A stretch of 45,437 bases of DNA from Chloroflexota bacterium (lineage in GTDB: Bacteria > Chloroflexota > Dehalococcoidia > Lucifugimonadales > UBA3495): contig JAPOQH010000039.1 in NCBI GenBank assembly GCA_026710825.1, forward strand, positions 1-45,437. The letters are read 5' to 3'. Shown in pieces: positions 1 to 7,241 of the stretch (positions within the stretch are counted from its first letter, which is position 1; every line of letters begins with the position of its first letter). The notes beneath the pieces are model-generated. The model made no database searches. It saw nothing but the letters and a program-made list of their open reading frames with translations, and had not been told where the DNA came from. Both the position numbers and the translations under genes were made by a program.

Positions 1-600
1 CACGATGAGTACAACCTGCTCATCCTCTGCTACGACAACGAGTCCTACGCCAACACCGATATCCAGGTGTCCGGATCGAGCCCTTGGGGCGCAAACTCCA
101 CGTTCTCGCCCCCCGGCAAGGTCCACCGCATCATGAACCGCCGTTGGAAGAAGAACACGGTCCCCATGCTGGCGGCCGGCCATCCCGACGTCCGGTATGT
201 CGCCACTGCTTGCGGCTCCTACGGGCCGGACTTCACCAACAAGATTCGCCGGGCCCTCACCATAGGCGGCCCCACCTTCATCCACAGCATCGACCCGTGC
301 CCCAAGGGTTGGGACTACGACCCCAAGTATTCCCACGAGCTGGGCATGCTGGCTGTCGAGACCGGCATCTGGGTGCAGTACGAAATCATGGATGGGGAAC
401 TCGTTCTGAACGGGCCGTCGCGAGCGATAGCCCGTGGAATCCGCCCCCGCAAACCCGTTACCGATTACCTCCAAAGGCAGGGTCGTTTCGCGCACCTGAC
501 GGAAGAGGACCTCAAATTCTTCCAGGACAAAATCGACGATACCTGGGAGAAATGGTGGATTCCAGGTATCGTCCCCTTCGGTCCCCAGGACGAGGGCTAA
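1..600 (+). CDS. porB: Pyruvate:ferredoxin oxidoreductase beta subunit, 3' part
   Basis: The reading frame is open from base 1, so the gene is cut by the window edge; 199 C-terminal residues remain. The translation begins HDEYNLLILCYDNE, then has SGSSPWGA, YVATACGSYG and HSIDPCPKGWDYDP. These match the ThDP-binding beta subunit of 2-oxoacid:ferredoxin oxidoreductases, in which the CYDNE stretch lies in the ThDP/Mg region and the CPxGW segment is typical of pyruvate-type enzymes. The complex oxidises pyruvate and CoA to acetyl-CoA and CO2, reducing ferredoxin in the cytoplasm. A GTG at 67 could be read as a start, but the upstream frame continues the family's conserved core, so it is internal. 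The alpha/gamma subunits would lie upstream, outside the window. A closely related 2-ketoglutarate enzyme cannot be excluded. Confidence 0.85.
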   Translation, partial: HDEYNLLILCYDNESYANTDIQVSGSSPWGANSTFSPPGKVHRIMNRRWKKNTVPMLAAGHPDVRYVATACGSYGPDFTNKIRRALTIGGPTFIHSIDPCPKGWDYDPKYSHELGMLAVETGIWVQYEIMDGELVLNGPSRAIARGIRPRKPVTDYLQRQGRFAHLTEEDLKFFQDKIDDTWEKWWIPGIVPFGPQDEG

Positions 601-607
601 CGAACCC

Positions 608-677
608 GACACTCAACTTTGATTGGGTGTCAAACCGGAAAGTCATTGCAACGGGGGCGGACTGTCGTTCCGCCCCC
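608..677 (+). terminator. Two hairpins behind porB
   Basis: 608-616 (GACACTCAA) pairs with 623-631 (TTGGGTGTC) around a 6-nt loop. 653-660 (GGGGGCGG) pairs perfectly with 670-677 (CCGCCCCC) around a 9-nt loop. Neither is followed by a clear T tract, so they may work as processing/stability hairpins or weak terminators. They separate porB from the promoter of the next gene. Confidence 0.5.
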
Positions 678-696
678 ATGTCGTTTGACTGAGTTC

Positions 697-746
697 ATTG
701 TCAACATATGACAATATATTGACCATTCATATTGCTGTGATAAACT
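697..746 (+). promoter_or_regulatory. Promoter with upstream palindrome for the 779-1288 gene
   Basis: An AT-rich island. A perfect 7-bp inverted repeat ATTGTCA-acata-TGACAAT (697-715) abuts a -35-like TTGACC (719-724), followed after 16 bp by TAAACT (741-746). The palindrome has the size and position of a repressor or activator operator. The gene directly downstream encodes a possible DNA-binding protein, so autoregulation is a reasonable inference. Confidence 0.45.
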
Positions 747-778
747 CATTTTATTATTAAAATCTGAGAGGCTTGCAG

Positions 779-1288
779 ATGGTAAAGGTCGCACTGACCA
801 TTGAGGGCGACGCCGCAGAAGTGATCGCCGCCATTCGTAAATTGGCAGTAGGAGACTCGGCTACTGTTACGCCAGCGGCCGAAGACGCGGTTGATGTCTC
901 TGGGGAGACTAACGGGGAAGTAACGGCCAACTCGGACACGAATACTTCGCCTCCGGTGCAGGAAGGTAGATGGACTATTGATCATGTTCGTACTTTCTGG
1001 CGTTACTTGGCCCCCAACGCGCAGCAGGTGTACCATCAGGTTGCTCACAGCCAGGGATATGTGATGTCCCGGCAATCCTTGCTGGATACCATGGGCTTGA
1101 CGGAGCGCCAACTTTCCGGGCAAATGTCCTCGGTTGGACATTCAGTAAGACGTATCCGTAATGTTCATAACATCTCGCTCCCCCATCCGATGTCATTTGA
1201 TCAGTCCAGCGACGATTACAAAATGCTCCCGGATGTCGCCGATGCCATCGTGCGCTTGAATCTGACGCCGACCACATCGGATTCCTGA
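779..1288 (+). CDS. Small protein with a possible winged-helix-like C-terminal domain
   Basis: A 169-residue protein whose family I cannot name. The start at ATG 779 is chosen because GAGAGG (766-771) lies 7 nt upstream; a TTG at 773 is too close to it. The first about 30 residues (MVKVALTIEGDAAEVIAAIR) look like a short beta-alpha unit. About residues 35-65 are low-complexity, Thr/Asp/Glu-rich and probably a flexible linker. From about residue 66 (WTIDHVRTFWRYLAPNAQQV) the protein is helical, with SRQSLLDTMGLTERQLSGQM resembling a helix-turn-helix and the following basic stretch (HSVRRIRNVH) a possible wing. A DNA-binding or regulatory role is an inference. It stands alone behind its own palindromic promoter, 27 nt before an FMN dehydrogenase gene with which it could be co-transcribed. 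Confidence 0.6.
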   Translation: MVKVALTIEGDAAEVIAAIRKLAVGDSATVTPAAEDAVDVSGETNGEVTANSDTNTSPPVQEGRWTIDHVRTFWRYLAPNAQQVYHQVAHSQGYVMSRQSLLDTMGLTERQLSGQMSSVGHSVRRIRNVHNISLPHPMSFDQSSDDYKMLPDVADAIVRLNLTPTTSDS

Positions 1289-1315
1289 CGCAACCTGAGT
1301 GAAAGGAGAAGCCAG

Positions 1316-2437
1316 ATGAGACTGGATCCCATCAACCTTTACGACTACGAGTCGCGGGCAAAACAAATCCTCCCCCACAACAACTGGGAATTCATCGAAG
1401 CCGGTTCGATGGATGAAATCACAACCGCCCGCAACCGCTCTGCCTTTGAGGCTCTGACTCTACGTCCTCGCTTCATGCGAGACACCACGGAGCGTAAGAT
1501 CGCAACCTCCGTCTTGGGGCAGGACATCAGCTTCCCCGTGATGATCGCGCCCACCGGCGGGCACGGCAACGCTCATCCCGAGGCCGAGTGTGCCACCGTC
1601 CGCGGTGCCGGCATGTCCAACACCCTCATGATGTGCAGTACCTCTTCGAATTGCAGCCTGGAAGAAATAGCGGATGCAGCCTCCGGTCCCATCTGGTTCC
1701 AGCTTTATCATCGCGGCTACGACCTGACCGAGAATCTGGTCAAACGAGCGGAGGCCGCCGGCTTCACGGCAATCGTCTTGACGGTTGATACTCCTGTGCC
1801 CAGCCCCAAAGACCGCGACGTCCGCAACCGGTACCAGCGCCCTGGCGAACTGGGCAACTTCCGCGAACAGCAGGATCGCCTCTCCGAGGTCAGCGGGACG
1901 GACGAGTCTCCCACCTGGGAGATGCCTCAAACGCCTCCGCTGACCTGGCAGGAAATCGACTGGCTCCGCGGCCTCACCAATCTACCCTTGGTGCTCAAGG
2001 GCGTTCGGGTCGCCGAGGATGCGCGCATGGCCGTCGACCACGGCGTCAACGGCATCCTGGTCTCTACGCACGGCGGGCGCCAGTTGGACAGCACAATGTC
2101 CAGTATCGAAATGGTTCCCGAGATCGTGGCCGCAGCCGGCGGCAAGGCGGAGATCTACGTCGACTCTGGCGTGCGCCGTGGCAGCGACGTGCTCAAGGCT
2201 CTCGCCCTTGGCGCGACCGCGGTCGCCGTCGGCCGCCCGCTCTATTGGGGCCTCGCTGTAAACGGCGCGGAAGGCGTCCACCACATGCTTGAACTGCTCC
2301 GCGAGGAGTTCAACCGCGCCATGGCCTATTGCGGGCAGAACAGCGTTGATGACCTCGAAGACCGTTTGCTGAACGTGCCGCGCGAGTGGGGCCCATTCCG
2401 CACGGAAAACGACATCGCCGAACATCTGCCTTTCTAG
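1316..2437 (+). CDS. FMN-dependent alpha-hydroxy-acid dehydrogenase
   Basis: A 373-residue TIM-barrel flavoprotein of the lactate dehydrogenase/glycolate oxidase/mandelate dehydrogenase family, oxidising an (S)-2-hydroxy acid to the 2-oxo acid with FMN. Visible signatures are IAPTGGHGNAHPEAE (78-91), WFQLYHRG (127-134), TVDTP with RDVRN (156-171), VLKGV with the FMN-contacting Lys228, STHGGRQLDS with the catalytic base His252 and substrate-binding Arg255, and YVDSGVRRGSDVLKALALGA (281-300), which binds the FMN phosphate. The usual SNHGGRQ reads STHGGRQ here. Length is normal. AAAGGAGA lies about 6 nt before the ATG. The substrate cannot be told from sequence; lactate, glycolate or mandelate-like acids are possible. 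A terminator follows directly. Confidence 0.9.
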   Translation: MRLDPINLYDYESRAKQILPHNNWEFIEAGSMDEITTARNRSAFEALTLRPRFMRDTTERKIATSVLGQDISFPVMIAPTGGHGNAHPEAECATVRGAGMSNTLMMCSTSSNCSLEEIADAASGPIWFQLYHRGYDLTENLVKRAEAAGFTAIVLTVDTPVPSPKDRDVRNRYQRPGELGNFREQQDRLSEVSGTDESPTWEMPQTPPLTWQEIDWLRGLTNLPLVLKGVRVAEDARMAVDHGVNGILVSTHGGRQLDSTMSSIEMVPEIVAAAGGKAEIYVDSGVRRGSDVLKALALGATAVAVGRPLYWGLAVNGAEGVHHMLELLREEFNRAMAYCGQNSVDDLEDRLLNVPREWGPFRTENDIAEHLPF

Positions 2438-2454
2438 GCAACAGGTTTTCGACC

Positions 2455-2491
2455 AAAAAAGGAGCGGGCGATGAACCCGCTCCCTTTTTTT
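2455..2491. terminator. Bidirectional rho-independent terminator
   Basis: GGAGCGGG (2461-2468) pairs with CCCGCTCC around the loop CGATGAA, with an A run before the stem and a T run after it, so it can stop transcription in both directions. It lies between the convergent FMN dehydrogenase and alpha/beta hydrolase genes. Confidence 0.9.
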
Positions 2492-2512
2492 GGCATGCGC
2501 CAGGCGCCAATT

Positions 2513-3307
2513 TTAGTCGTCAGCTACCGCCGCAACTTCCAATTTGAGGGACGCAACGAAATCGCGGAGCAGCCCGTTGAATAACTCGGCCTGCTCGAAG
2601 TGGGTTGAATGCGCGGCGTCGGGCACTACCTCTAACCGGCTGCCCGGAATCAGGCGATGCACCGCCTCAATGACGTGGACCGGGAATATTTTGTCCTCTT
2701 GGCCCACCACCAACAGCGTTGGGACTTCCATGGCAGCCATTTCTGATGCCTGCGGCCCGTTAGGATTCCGAAACAGGCCGGATACCACGCTCACCGGCAT
2801 GGGTGGATTGATGCGACCCACGGAACCAAAAAGGAGGGTCAACGCCGGGTGCTGTTCGATGAACGAATCGCTCAATGCCCTCCTGAGTGGGTCCTCCGGC
2901 GGATGGACATCCTCCAAGAGCGATATCACCGAGGAGTCTCCAATACCGCCCGTCGTGTCCGACAGGACCAGCCCGGCCACTCGCTCAGGGTGACGCAGCG
3001 CAACCCCCAGCGACGATACCCCGCCCATGGATTGCGCCACCAGCACCGCGCTATCGATCCCCAGGTGGTCCAGCAGCCCGACCAAATCAGCGGTTACCGT
3101 TGCCGGGTCGGGTGGTTCGGCCGGTCCTTCGGAGAGCCCCCAGCCTCGTTGATCGAACGTTACGCAGCGATGGTGCGCCGAGAACGCCGCCAGCTGCCGC
3201 CACCAGCTCAGGTGGTTGCCGCCACGGCCGTGTGCGAACACGATGGCTGGCCCGGATCCGTGGCTCTCGTAAAACAGGCGTACCCCGTTGATGGATGCAA
3301 AAGACAT
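2513..3307 (-). CDS. Alpha/beta hydrolase
   Basis: A 264-residue alpha/beta-hydrolase-fold enzyme. The oxyanion-hole segment FAHGRGGNHLSWW (24-36), FDQRGWGLS (51-59), the nucleophile elbow VAQSMGG with Ser93, Asp205 in VVGQEDKIFP and His233 in AAHSTHFEQ make a complete Ser-Asp-His triad. The family includes esterases, C-C hydrolases and proline iminopeptidases; the substrate is not predictable. It is the last gene of a minus-strand run, 24 nt after the TenA gene, and ends at a strong terminator. A role with TenA and the PIG-L deacetylase is an inference from this compact arrangement. Confidence 0.85.
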   Translation of the reverse strand: MSFASINGVRLFYESHGSGPAIVFAHGRGGNHLSWWRQLAAFSAHHRCVTFDQRGWGLSEGPAEPPDPATVTADLVGLLDHLGIDSAVLVAQSMGGVSSLGVALRHPERVAGLVLSDTTGGIGDSSVISLLEDVHPPEDPLRRALSDSFIEQHPALTLLFGSVGRINPPMPVSVVSGLFRNPNGPQASEMAAMEVPTLLVVGQEDKIFPVHVIEAVHRLIPGSRLEVVPDAAHSTHFEQAELFNGLLRDFVASLKLEVAAVADD

Positions 3308-3331
3308 TACAAAACTCCTTCGGTTTCCGGC

Positions 3332-3985
3332 CTAAACCGGCCACTCTTCCCTTCGATAGGCAGCATCCCAGAACATGTACTCGTAACGGCTGCTCACCAT
3401 GAACGCATATCGCATGGTCTCTCGTTCTTGGTCTCCAATTCGGTCCGCCATCTCGTCCACGAAACCGCACCATGCGTCCACGCTGGACTGCAGAAACCCC
3501 TCAACGTAGAACTGCGTCCATTGGCCGTAGATGGGATGCTCAGATTGTCCAACCTCGTCCTTCAGCAGATGGTATGTCCAAGGACACGGCAATAGGGCTG
3601 CTGCCGTTGGACCCAGACCGTGCTGCGCCGCGATGGTGAGCATGTGGTTGACGTACGCCGTATTGGTGGGAGAACGCGTCGCGTTTTCCACCTCGTCCAT
3701 CGTCAACCCCGCCGCTTCGATCAGACGGTGATGGAGTGGCCGCTCCACGGGGGTCATCACCCGGTGCGCCAACTGCTTCAGCAACTCCGAATCCGGGGCT
3801 TTCGCCAACGCCAGCGACACGGCGCGCCCGAAACCCTCAAGGTAATGGTAGTCCTGGCCCAGGTAGTATTGAAAGGTCTCCAGGGGCAAGGAACCGTCCT
3901 TGATATCTCGCAAAAATGGATGAGCGAAAATCGCTTGCCAAATCGGCTGGGCCTCGTCCCTGAGTACTTCGCTGAATCCAGGCAT
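3332..3985 (-). CDS. tenA: TenA/thiaminase-2 family protein
   Basis: A 217-residue all-helical TenA/PQQC-like protein. Aminopyrimidine aminohydrolases of this family cleave thiamin or convert 4-amino-5-aminomethyl-2-methylpyrimidine to HMP for thiamin salvage. Key residues are in place: Asp45 in YYLGQDYHYLEGF, the catalytic Cys134 in LLPCPWTYHLL, and the late acidic residue Glu202 in SSRYEYMFWDAAY. The start at 3985 is preferred over an upstream in-frame start because GGGGGTGG lies just upstream and the family begins with a PGFSEVLR-type sequence. The upstream PIG-L gene ends 11 nt before it, so the two are very likely co-transcribed. A non-thiamin TenA paralogue cannot be ruled out. Confidence 0.85.
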   Translation of the reverse strand: MPGFSEVLRDEAQPIWQAIFAHPFLRDIKDGSLPLETFQYYLGQDYHYLEGFGRAVSLALAKAPDSELLKQLAHRVMTPVERPLHHRLIEAAGLTMDEVENATRSPTNTAYVNHMLTIAAQHGLGPTAAALLPCPWTYHLLKDEVGQSEHPIYGQWTQFYVEGFLQSSVDAWCGFVDEMADRIGDQERETMRYAFMVSSRYEYMFWDAAYRREEWPV

Positions 3986-3996
3986 CGTTCCACCCC

Positions 3997-4743
3997 CTAA
4001 AATGACTCGTTTATCAGGACCAGTTCGGCATAAGACGCGTATCGACACCCATAGGCCGCTCCGGCTTCTCTGGCGTGGGCCGTCAGGAATTCAAACGGGC
4101 TGTTGCCCACATCGCCCAGGTTGTCCAGGTAAACCTTGTGTTCGCGCAGGGAATTCAACCCTGTCTCCCAATGGTCCGACACGTCCACCACATGGCTCGG
4201 AACCGACGACCCGAACACCGCCACGAACCGCACTTCATCCCAGGGCTCCAACCCCTCATCCAGCAACTCCGGGAATATCCACCTGTTGCCCGCGTCTCTG
4301 GCCGCGTCGAATACCGCCAGTCCAACCCAGCGGTGGTCCGCCATATTCAGGTGGCCGCTGAAAAACTGCAGGTGATGGTTGATGGTTAGCACCACGTCCG
4401 GGCGGTGGCGCCGTATCATTCGGCTGAGGTCGCGCCGCAACTCCGCGCTGTATTCGATCACGCCGTCGGTATGGCCCAGGAACTCCACGGTGTCCACGCC
4501 CACCACTCTTGCGCTGTTGATCTCCTCCTGCATGCGCAGGGGACCAACTTGCGCTGGGTCCATACCGTCGATGCCCGCTTCGCCCTTGCTGACCATCACG
4601 TACACGACCCGTTTGCCCTGGCTCGTCCACTTGGCTATCGCGGCGGCCGCTCCATACTCCAGATCGTCCGGATGCGCCACGATGGCCAGCGCGGTCTGCC
4701 AGTTCTCCGGCACCGTATCGGATGGTGGGGGGCGTTGCTGCAT
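3997..4743 (-). CDS. PIG-L/LmbE-family deacetylase
   Basis: A 248-residue zinc-dependent N-deacetylase-like protein. The family signature AHPDDLEYG (23-31) supplies the metal ligands His24 and Asp27 and the general base Asp26. The later histidine region is FFSGHLNMADHRWVGLAVFD. Family members remove acyl groups from amino sugars or related amides (GlcNAc-inositol, bacillithiol precursors, lincosamide intermediates). The ATG has AAGGAGG four nt upstream. It precedes tenA by 11 nt, which makes deacylation of a pyrimidine or thiamin breakdown product an attractive but untested idea. There is no signal peptide, so the enzyme is cytoplasmic. Confidence 0.87.
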   Translation of the reverse strand: MQQRPPPSDTVPENWQTALAIVAHPDDLEYGAAAAIAKWTSQGKRVVYVMVSKGEAGIDGMDPAQVGPLRMQEEINSARVVGVDTVEFLGHTDGVIEYSAELRRDLSRMIRRHRPDVVLTINHHLQFFSGHLNMADHRWVGLAVFDAARDAGNRWIFPELLDEGLEPWDEVRFVAVFGSSVPSHVVDVSDHWETGLNSLREHKVYLDNLGDVGNSPFEFLTAHAREAGAAYGCRYASYAELVLINESF

Positions 4744-4800
4744 ATTTCCTCCTTGCGGAACGGCGTTGCGAAATAAAGGCGTGGACCGAACCGATGCGCG

Positions 4801-5637
4801 TCAGAGCAGTCGCGGGCTGGGAATGTCCACCGACGCTCCGCCCAGCGCTACCGATTCGTTCCGTTGATTCCACGCCCTGAGGGTCAGTCTGATTGCCACC
4901 GTGCCGTAGTGGTCACGGTCCTGATCAATAACCACGGCGTCCGCGGCGATCATGTCACCGGGTGCAATCGGCGCTTGGTAGGCCAACGAAAGCCTGCCGC
5001 CCCATCGAAAATCGTCCCCAAAATGCCAGGCCAGCCGGCCTTCCAACCAACCTGCCAGCAGTTGACCGGTCCCGGCATTAGTGCTCTGATTTTCTGTGCC
5101 GGACAGGTTGTTGCACAACTTTTGGTATGCGTCAAAGGCCTTCGCTCCCGGCACAGCCAATTTGCCGAACGCGACCGATTCTCCCACTCTGCCCTCGAAA
5201 CCGCATTCCGCTTCATTCGTGGATCGGCCACAGTCCGCATGGACTTCCCGGTCCGGGTTGCCACCGCGATCCCCTGCCAGCAACGCCGCTTCGGATCGGA
5301 GAATCTCCGTGCCTATCTCATCCACCGCAAAAGCGGAAACCCTGAACCACGGCGTGCCTCGGGTTTCCCCCACATCCTTCAGCCATGCTCCCACTTGCAC
5401 TCGTCGGCCAGGGATCGGCGGGCGCAGAAATTCAAACCGCCGCCAAACGACCTTCAAGCCGTCTCCGCACAACCTAGCCGCCACGATCGACCGGCAGTCG
5501 TCCGCCATGAGGTTCGCATAGCGTGCTGACTCTCCGGCCACCCGCGCGTATTCGGACACCAACGCTTCGTCGATCAAATATTCCAGGTTCCCCAGCTGAT
5601 CGCCGGCCGCGACGCCGCGAAACCTCGGGCTAACCAT
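4801..5637 (-). CDS. Double-hotdog MaoC-like protein
   Basis: A 278-residue protein with two related halves. The N-terminal half (FRGVAAGDQL with EYARVAGES) and the C-terminal half (from about residue 150, with LSLAYQAPIAPGDMIAADAV) both resemble MaoC-like hotdog domains. Such proteins hydrate enoyl-CoAs or related acyl thioesters. The classical hydratase dyad Asp-x4-His is not obvious in either half, so it may be a non-enzymatic or diverged member; confidence in catalysis is low. Its start codon overlaps the stop of the upstream TPR gene by 8 nt, indicating translational coupling. It is followed by a 57-nt gap before the PIG-L gene. Confidence 0.6.
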   Translation of the reverse strand: MVSPRFRGVAAGDQLGNLEYLIDEALVSEYARVAGESARYANLMADDCRSIVAARLCGDGLKVVWRRFEFLRPPIPGRRVQVGAWLKDVGETRGTPWFRVSAFAVDEIGTEILRSEAALLAGDRGGNPDREVHADCGRSTNEAECGFEGRVGESVAFGKLAVPGAKAFDAYQKLCNNLSGTENQSTNAGTGQLLAGWLEGRLAWHFGDDFRWGGRLSLAYQAPIAPGDMIAADAVVIDQDRDHYGTVAIRLTLRAWNQRNESVALGGASVDIPSPRLL

Positions 5638-6682
5638 CGTTGTGCATTGCCGTCAGCCGTGTGTACTCCAACAGATCGGCCGCCGCCTTTTCCTCATCAC
5701 CAAGCTCCCGTCGCGCCATTCCTCTCCCGAGCAACGCTTCCGGCAGTCGGGGATTCAGCTCCAGTGCCCTGTCGAACGCCTCGATCCCGGCGTCGAAATC
5801 TCCGCACGCGCATCGGGAGTTCGCCAGCGATACCCAGACCCCGGCCAACTTGTCGTCCCGTTCGATGGCTTGCTGGTATTGCTCGATCGCTGTCCTGTGG
5901 TCGCCGAGATCAGCGTATGCCACCCCGCGATTGTGATACAGCGTGGCCGTATCCATGCCGCAGGATTGGGCCGCGTCAAAATCACCGATCGCTGTTGTGG
6001 GATCACCCTGGTTGCGTCGTGCGATTCCCCGGTTGTAGAGAGCGTTTGCGAACGTGGGGACCACTGCGATCGCGGCGTCGTAGTCGGCGATGGCAGCCTC
6101 GTACTCCCTGCGGTCGCTGTACAGGTTGCCGCGTGCGTAGCGGTAATCCGGCTCCGACGGGCGAAGTTCTATAGCCTGGTCGTAGAACCTCAGCGCTGTG
6201 TCTCGGTCGCCTATGTCCCGGTGCGCGATGCCCAGGTTGTAGAGCGCATTGGCGTGCTCGGGATTGATTCGGGTGCAGGCGTGAAAATCCTCTATTGCCT
6301 CGGGGTATCTGCCCAGAGATATCCTGGCGACCCCGCGCGCGTAAAAATAGTCAGCGTCATCCGGCTCCAACTCGATCGCCGCCGTGTAGTCGCTGATGGC
6401 GTCCTCGTAGTAGCCCAGGTGCCGGCGCACCACGCCCCGGGCATAGTAAGGCACTGGATAGGTGGGATCGGCCACGATTGCCCGCGTGTAGTCCGCAACC
6501 GCCCGGTTCAGGTCGCCGCCGTTCCGGTATGCCAATCCGCGATAGTAATAGGCCGGCGCGAAATCGTCGTTCAACTCCAGCGCGCTGTTAAAATCCTCTA
6601 TGGCAGCGCCCAACTGCCCGGCCCTGAGGGCCAGTTGCCCGCGCGCAGTGTAGTGAAATTCTGTGGGTAATTCTCCAGCCAT
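5630..6682 (-). CDS. Tetratricopeptide-repeat protein, ten repeats
   Basis: A 350-residue protein made almost wholly of ten 34-residue TPR units. Each carries a Y/L-x-x-G core (for example AYYYRGLAYRNGGDLNRAVA, YYARGVVRRHLGYYEDAISD) and ends with an AIELxPD-like helix. There is no signal peptide or membrane segment, so it is a cytoplasmic scaffold for protein-protein contacts. No partner is evident from sequence. It overlaps the downstream double-hotdog gene. The repeats are diverged at the protein level and are ordinary TPR solenoid units, not recent DNA duplications. Confidence 0.88.
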   Translation of the reverse strand: MAGELPTEFHYTARGQLALRAGQLGAAIEDFNSALELNDDFAPAYYYRGLAYRNGGDLNRAVADYTRAIVADPTYPVPYYARGVVRRHLGYYEDAISDYTAAIELEPDDADYFYARGVARISLGRYPEAIEDFHACTRINPEHANALYNLGIAHRDIGDRDTALRFYDQAIELRPSEPDYRYARGNLYSDRREYEAAIADYDAAIAVVPTFANALYNRGIARRNQGDPTTAIGDFDAAQSCGMDTATLYHNRGVAYADLGDHRTAIEQYQQAIERDDKLAGVWVSLANSRCACGDFDAGIEAFDRALELNPRLPEALLGRGMARRELGDEEKAAADLLEYTRLTAMHNDG

Positions 6683-6697
6683 CGCGTCTGTCTGTTT

Positions 6698-7153
6698 CTA
6701 CGAGGACCCGAATTCTGTTTCGTAGAGGTCGTACTCGGAGTGGTGCATGCCCAGCGACTCGTACGTGCTTTTTGCGGTGATGTTTTCGCGCATCACGTAC
6801 AGCCTGATGCCACGGACGTTTCCCTGCTCGGCCGCCAGTTCCTGCAGCTTTCCGTACAGCCCCCGGTAAACGCCCGTTCGCCTGTGATCAGGTTCCACGT
6901 ACACCGACTGGATCCACCAGATCCAACCGTTCCGCCAGTCGCTCCATTCGTACGTGACCATCAACTGTCCAACCGGTGCGCCGTCCGTTTCCGAGATCAG
7001 ATAGAACGCCCTGTCAGGGTCTGACAGCGCGGCCCGCACGCCGGCGGTCAGCACGTCCATGTCCAGTTCAACCGACTCCGATTCAAGCGCCATGGCGGCG
7101 TTGAATCGAGCGATCGTGGTGGCGTCCGAGTTGTTGGCAGTCCGAATTCCCAT
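6698..7153 (-). CDS. GNAT-family N-acetyltransferase
   Basis: A 151-residue single GNAT domain. Motif A appears as SVYVEPDHRRTGVYRGLYGK (about 88-107), where the R-x-x-G-x-x-R/G loop binds the acetyl-CoA pyrophosphate. Motif B follows as LYVMRENITAKSTYESLGMH, with the Asn-x-x-A-x-x-x-Y pattern typical of small-molecule or protein acetyltransferases. The acceptor is unknown. It is the first gene of the minus-strand run reaching to 2513 and is divergent from the M20 peptidase gene at 7242, sharing an 88-nt intergenic region. Confidence 0.85.
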   Translation of the reverse strand: MGIRTANNSDATTIARFNAAMALESESVELDMDVLTAGVRAALSDPDRAFYLISETDGAPVGQLMVTYEWSDWRNGWIWWIQSVYVEPDHRRTGVYRGLYGKLQELAAEQGNVRGIRLYVMRENITAKSTYESLGMHHSEYDLYETEFGSS

Positions 7154-7171
7154 GACTTGTTCCGTGGCGAA

Positions 7172-7199
7172 TGTTGATTCTAATAACCTACGTTATAAT
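7172..7199 (+). promoter_or_regulatory. Promoter of the M20 peptidase gene
   Basis: A consensus -10 TATAAT at 7194-7199 lies 42 nt before the ATG at 7242. A weak -35-like TGTTGA (7172-7177) is 16 bp upstream. AGAGGTG at 7231-7237 serves as the ribosome binding site. Confidence 0.5.
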
Positions 7200-7241
7200 A
7201 GGCAACCCGAATCCCCCCAGCCGCCGTCCGAGAGGTGTCCA

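Noticed and set aside
67..600. porB starting at the GTG at 67
   Set aside because: The upstream in-frame codons from base 1 encode the conserved ThDP-site segment of the family, so the gene is truncated by the window and the GTG is internal.
5630..6682. Repeat array resembling a CRISPR
   Set aside because: The periodicity is 34 codons within an open frame (TPR units), with diverged DNA and no spacers. No CRISPR array or cas gene is seen anywhere in the window.
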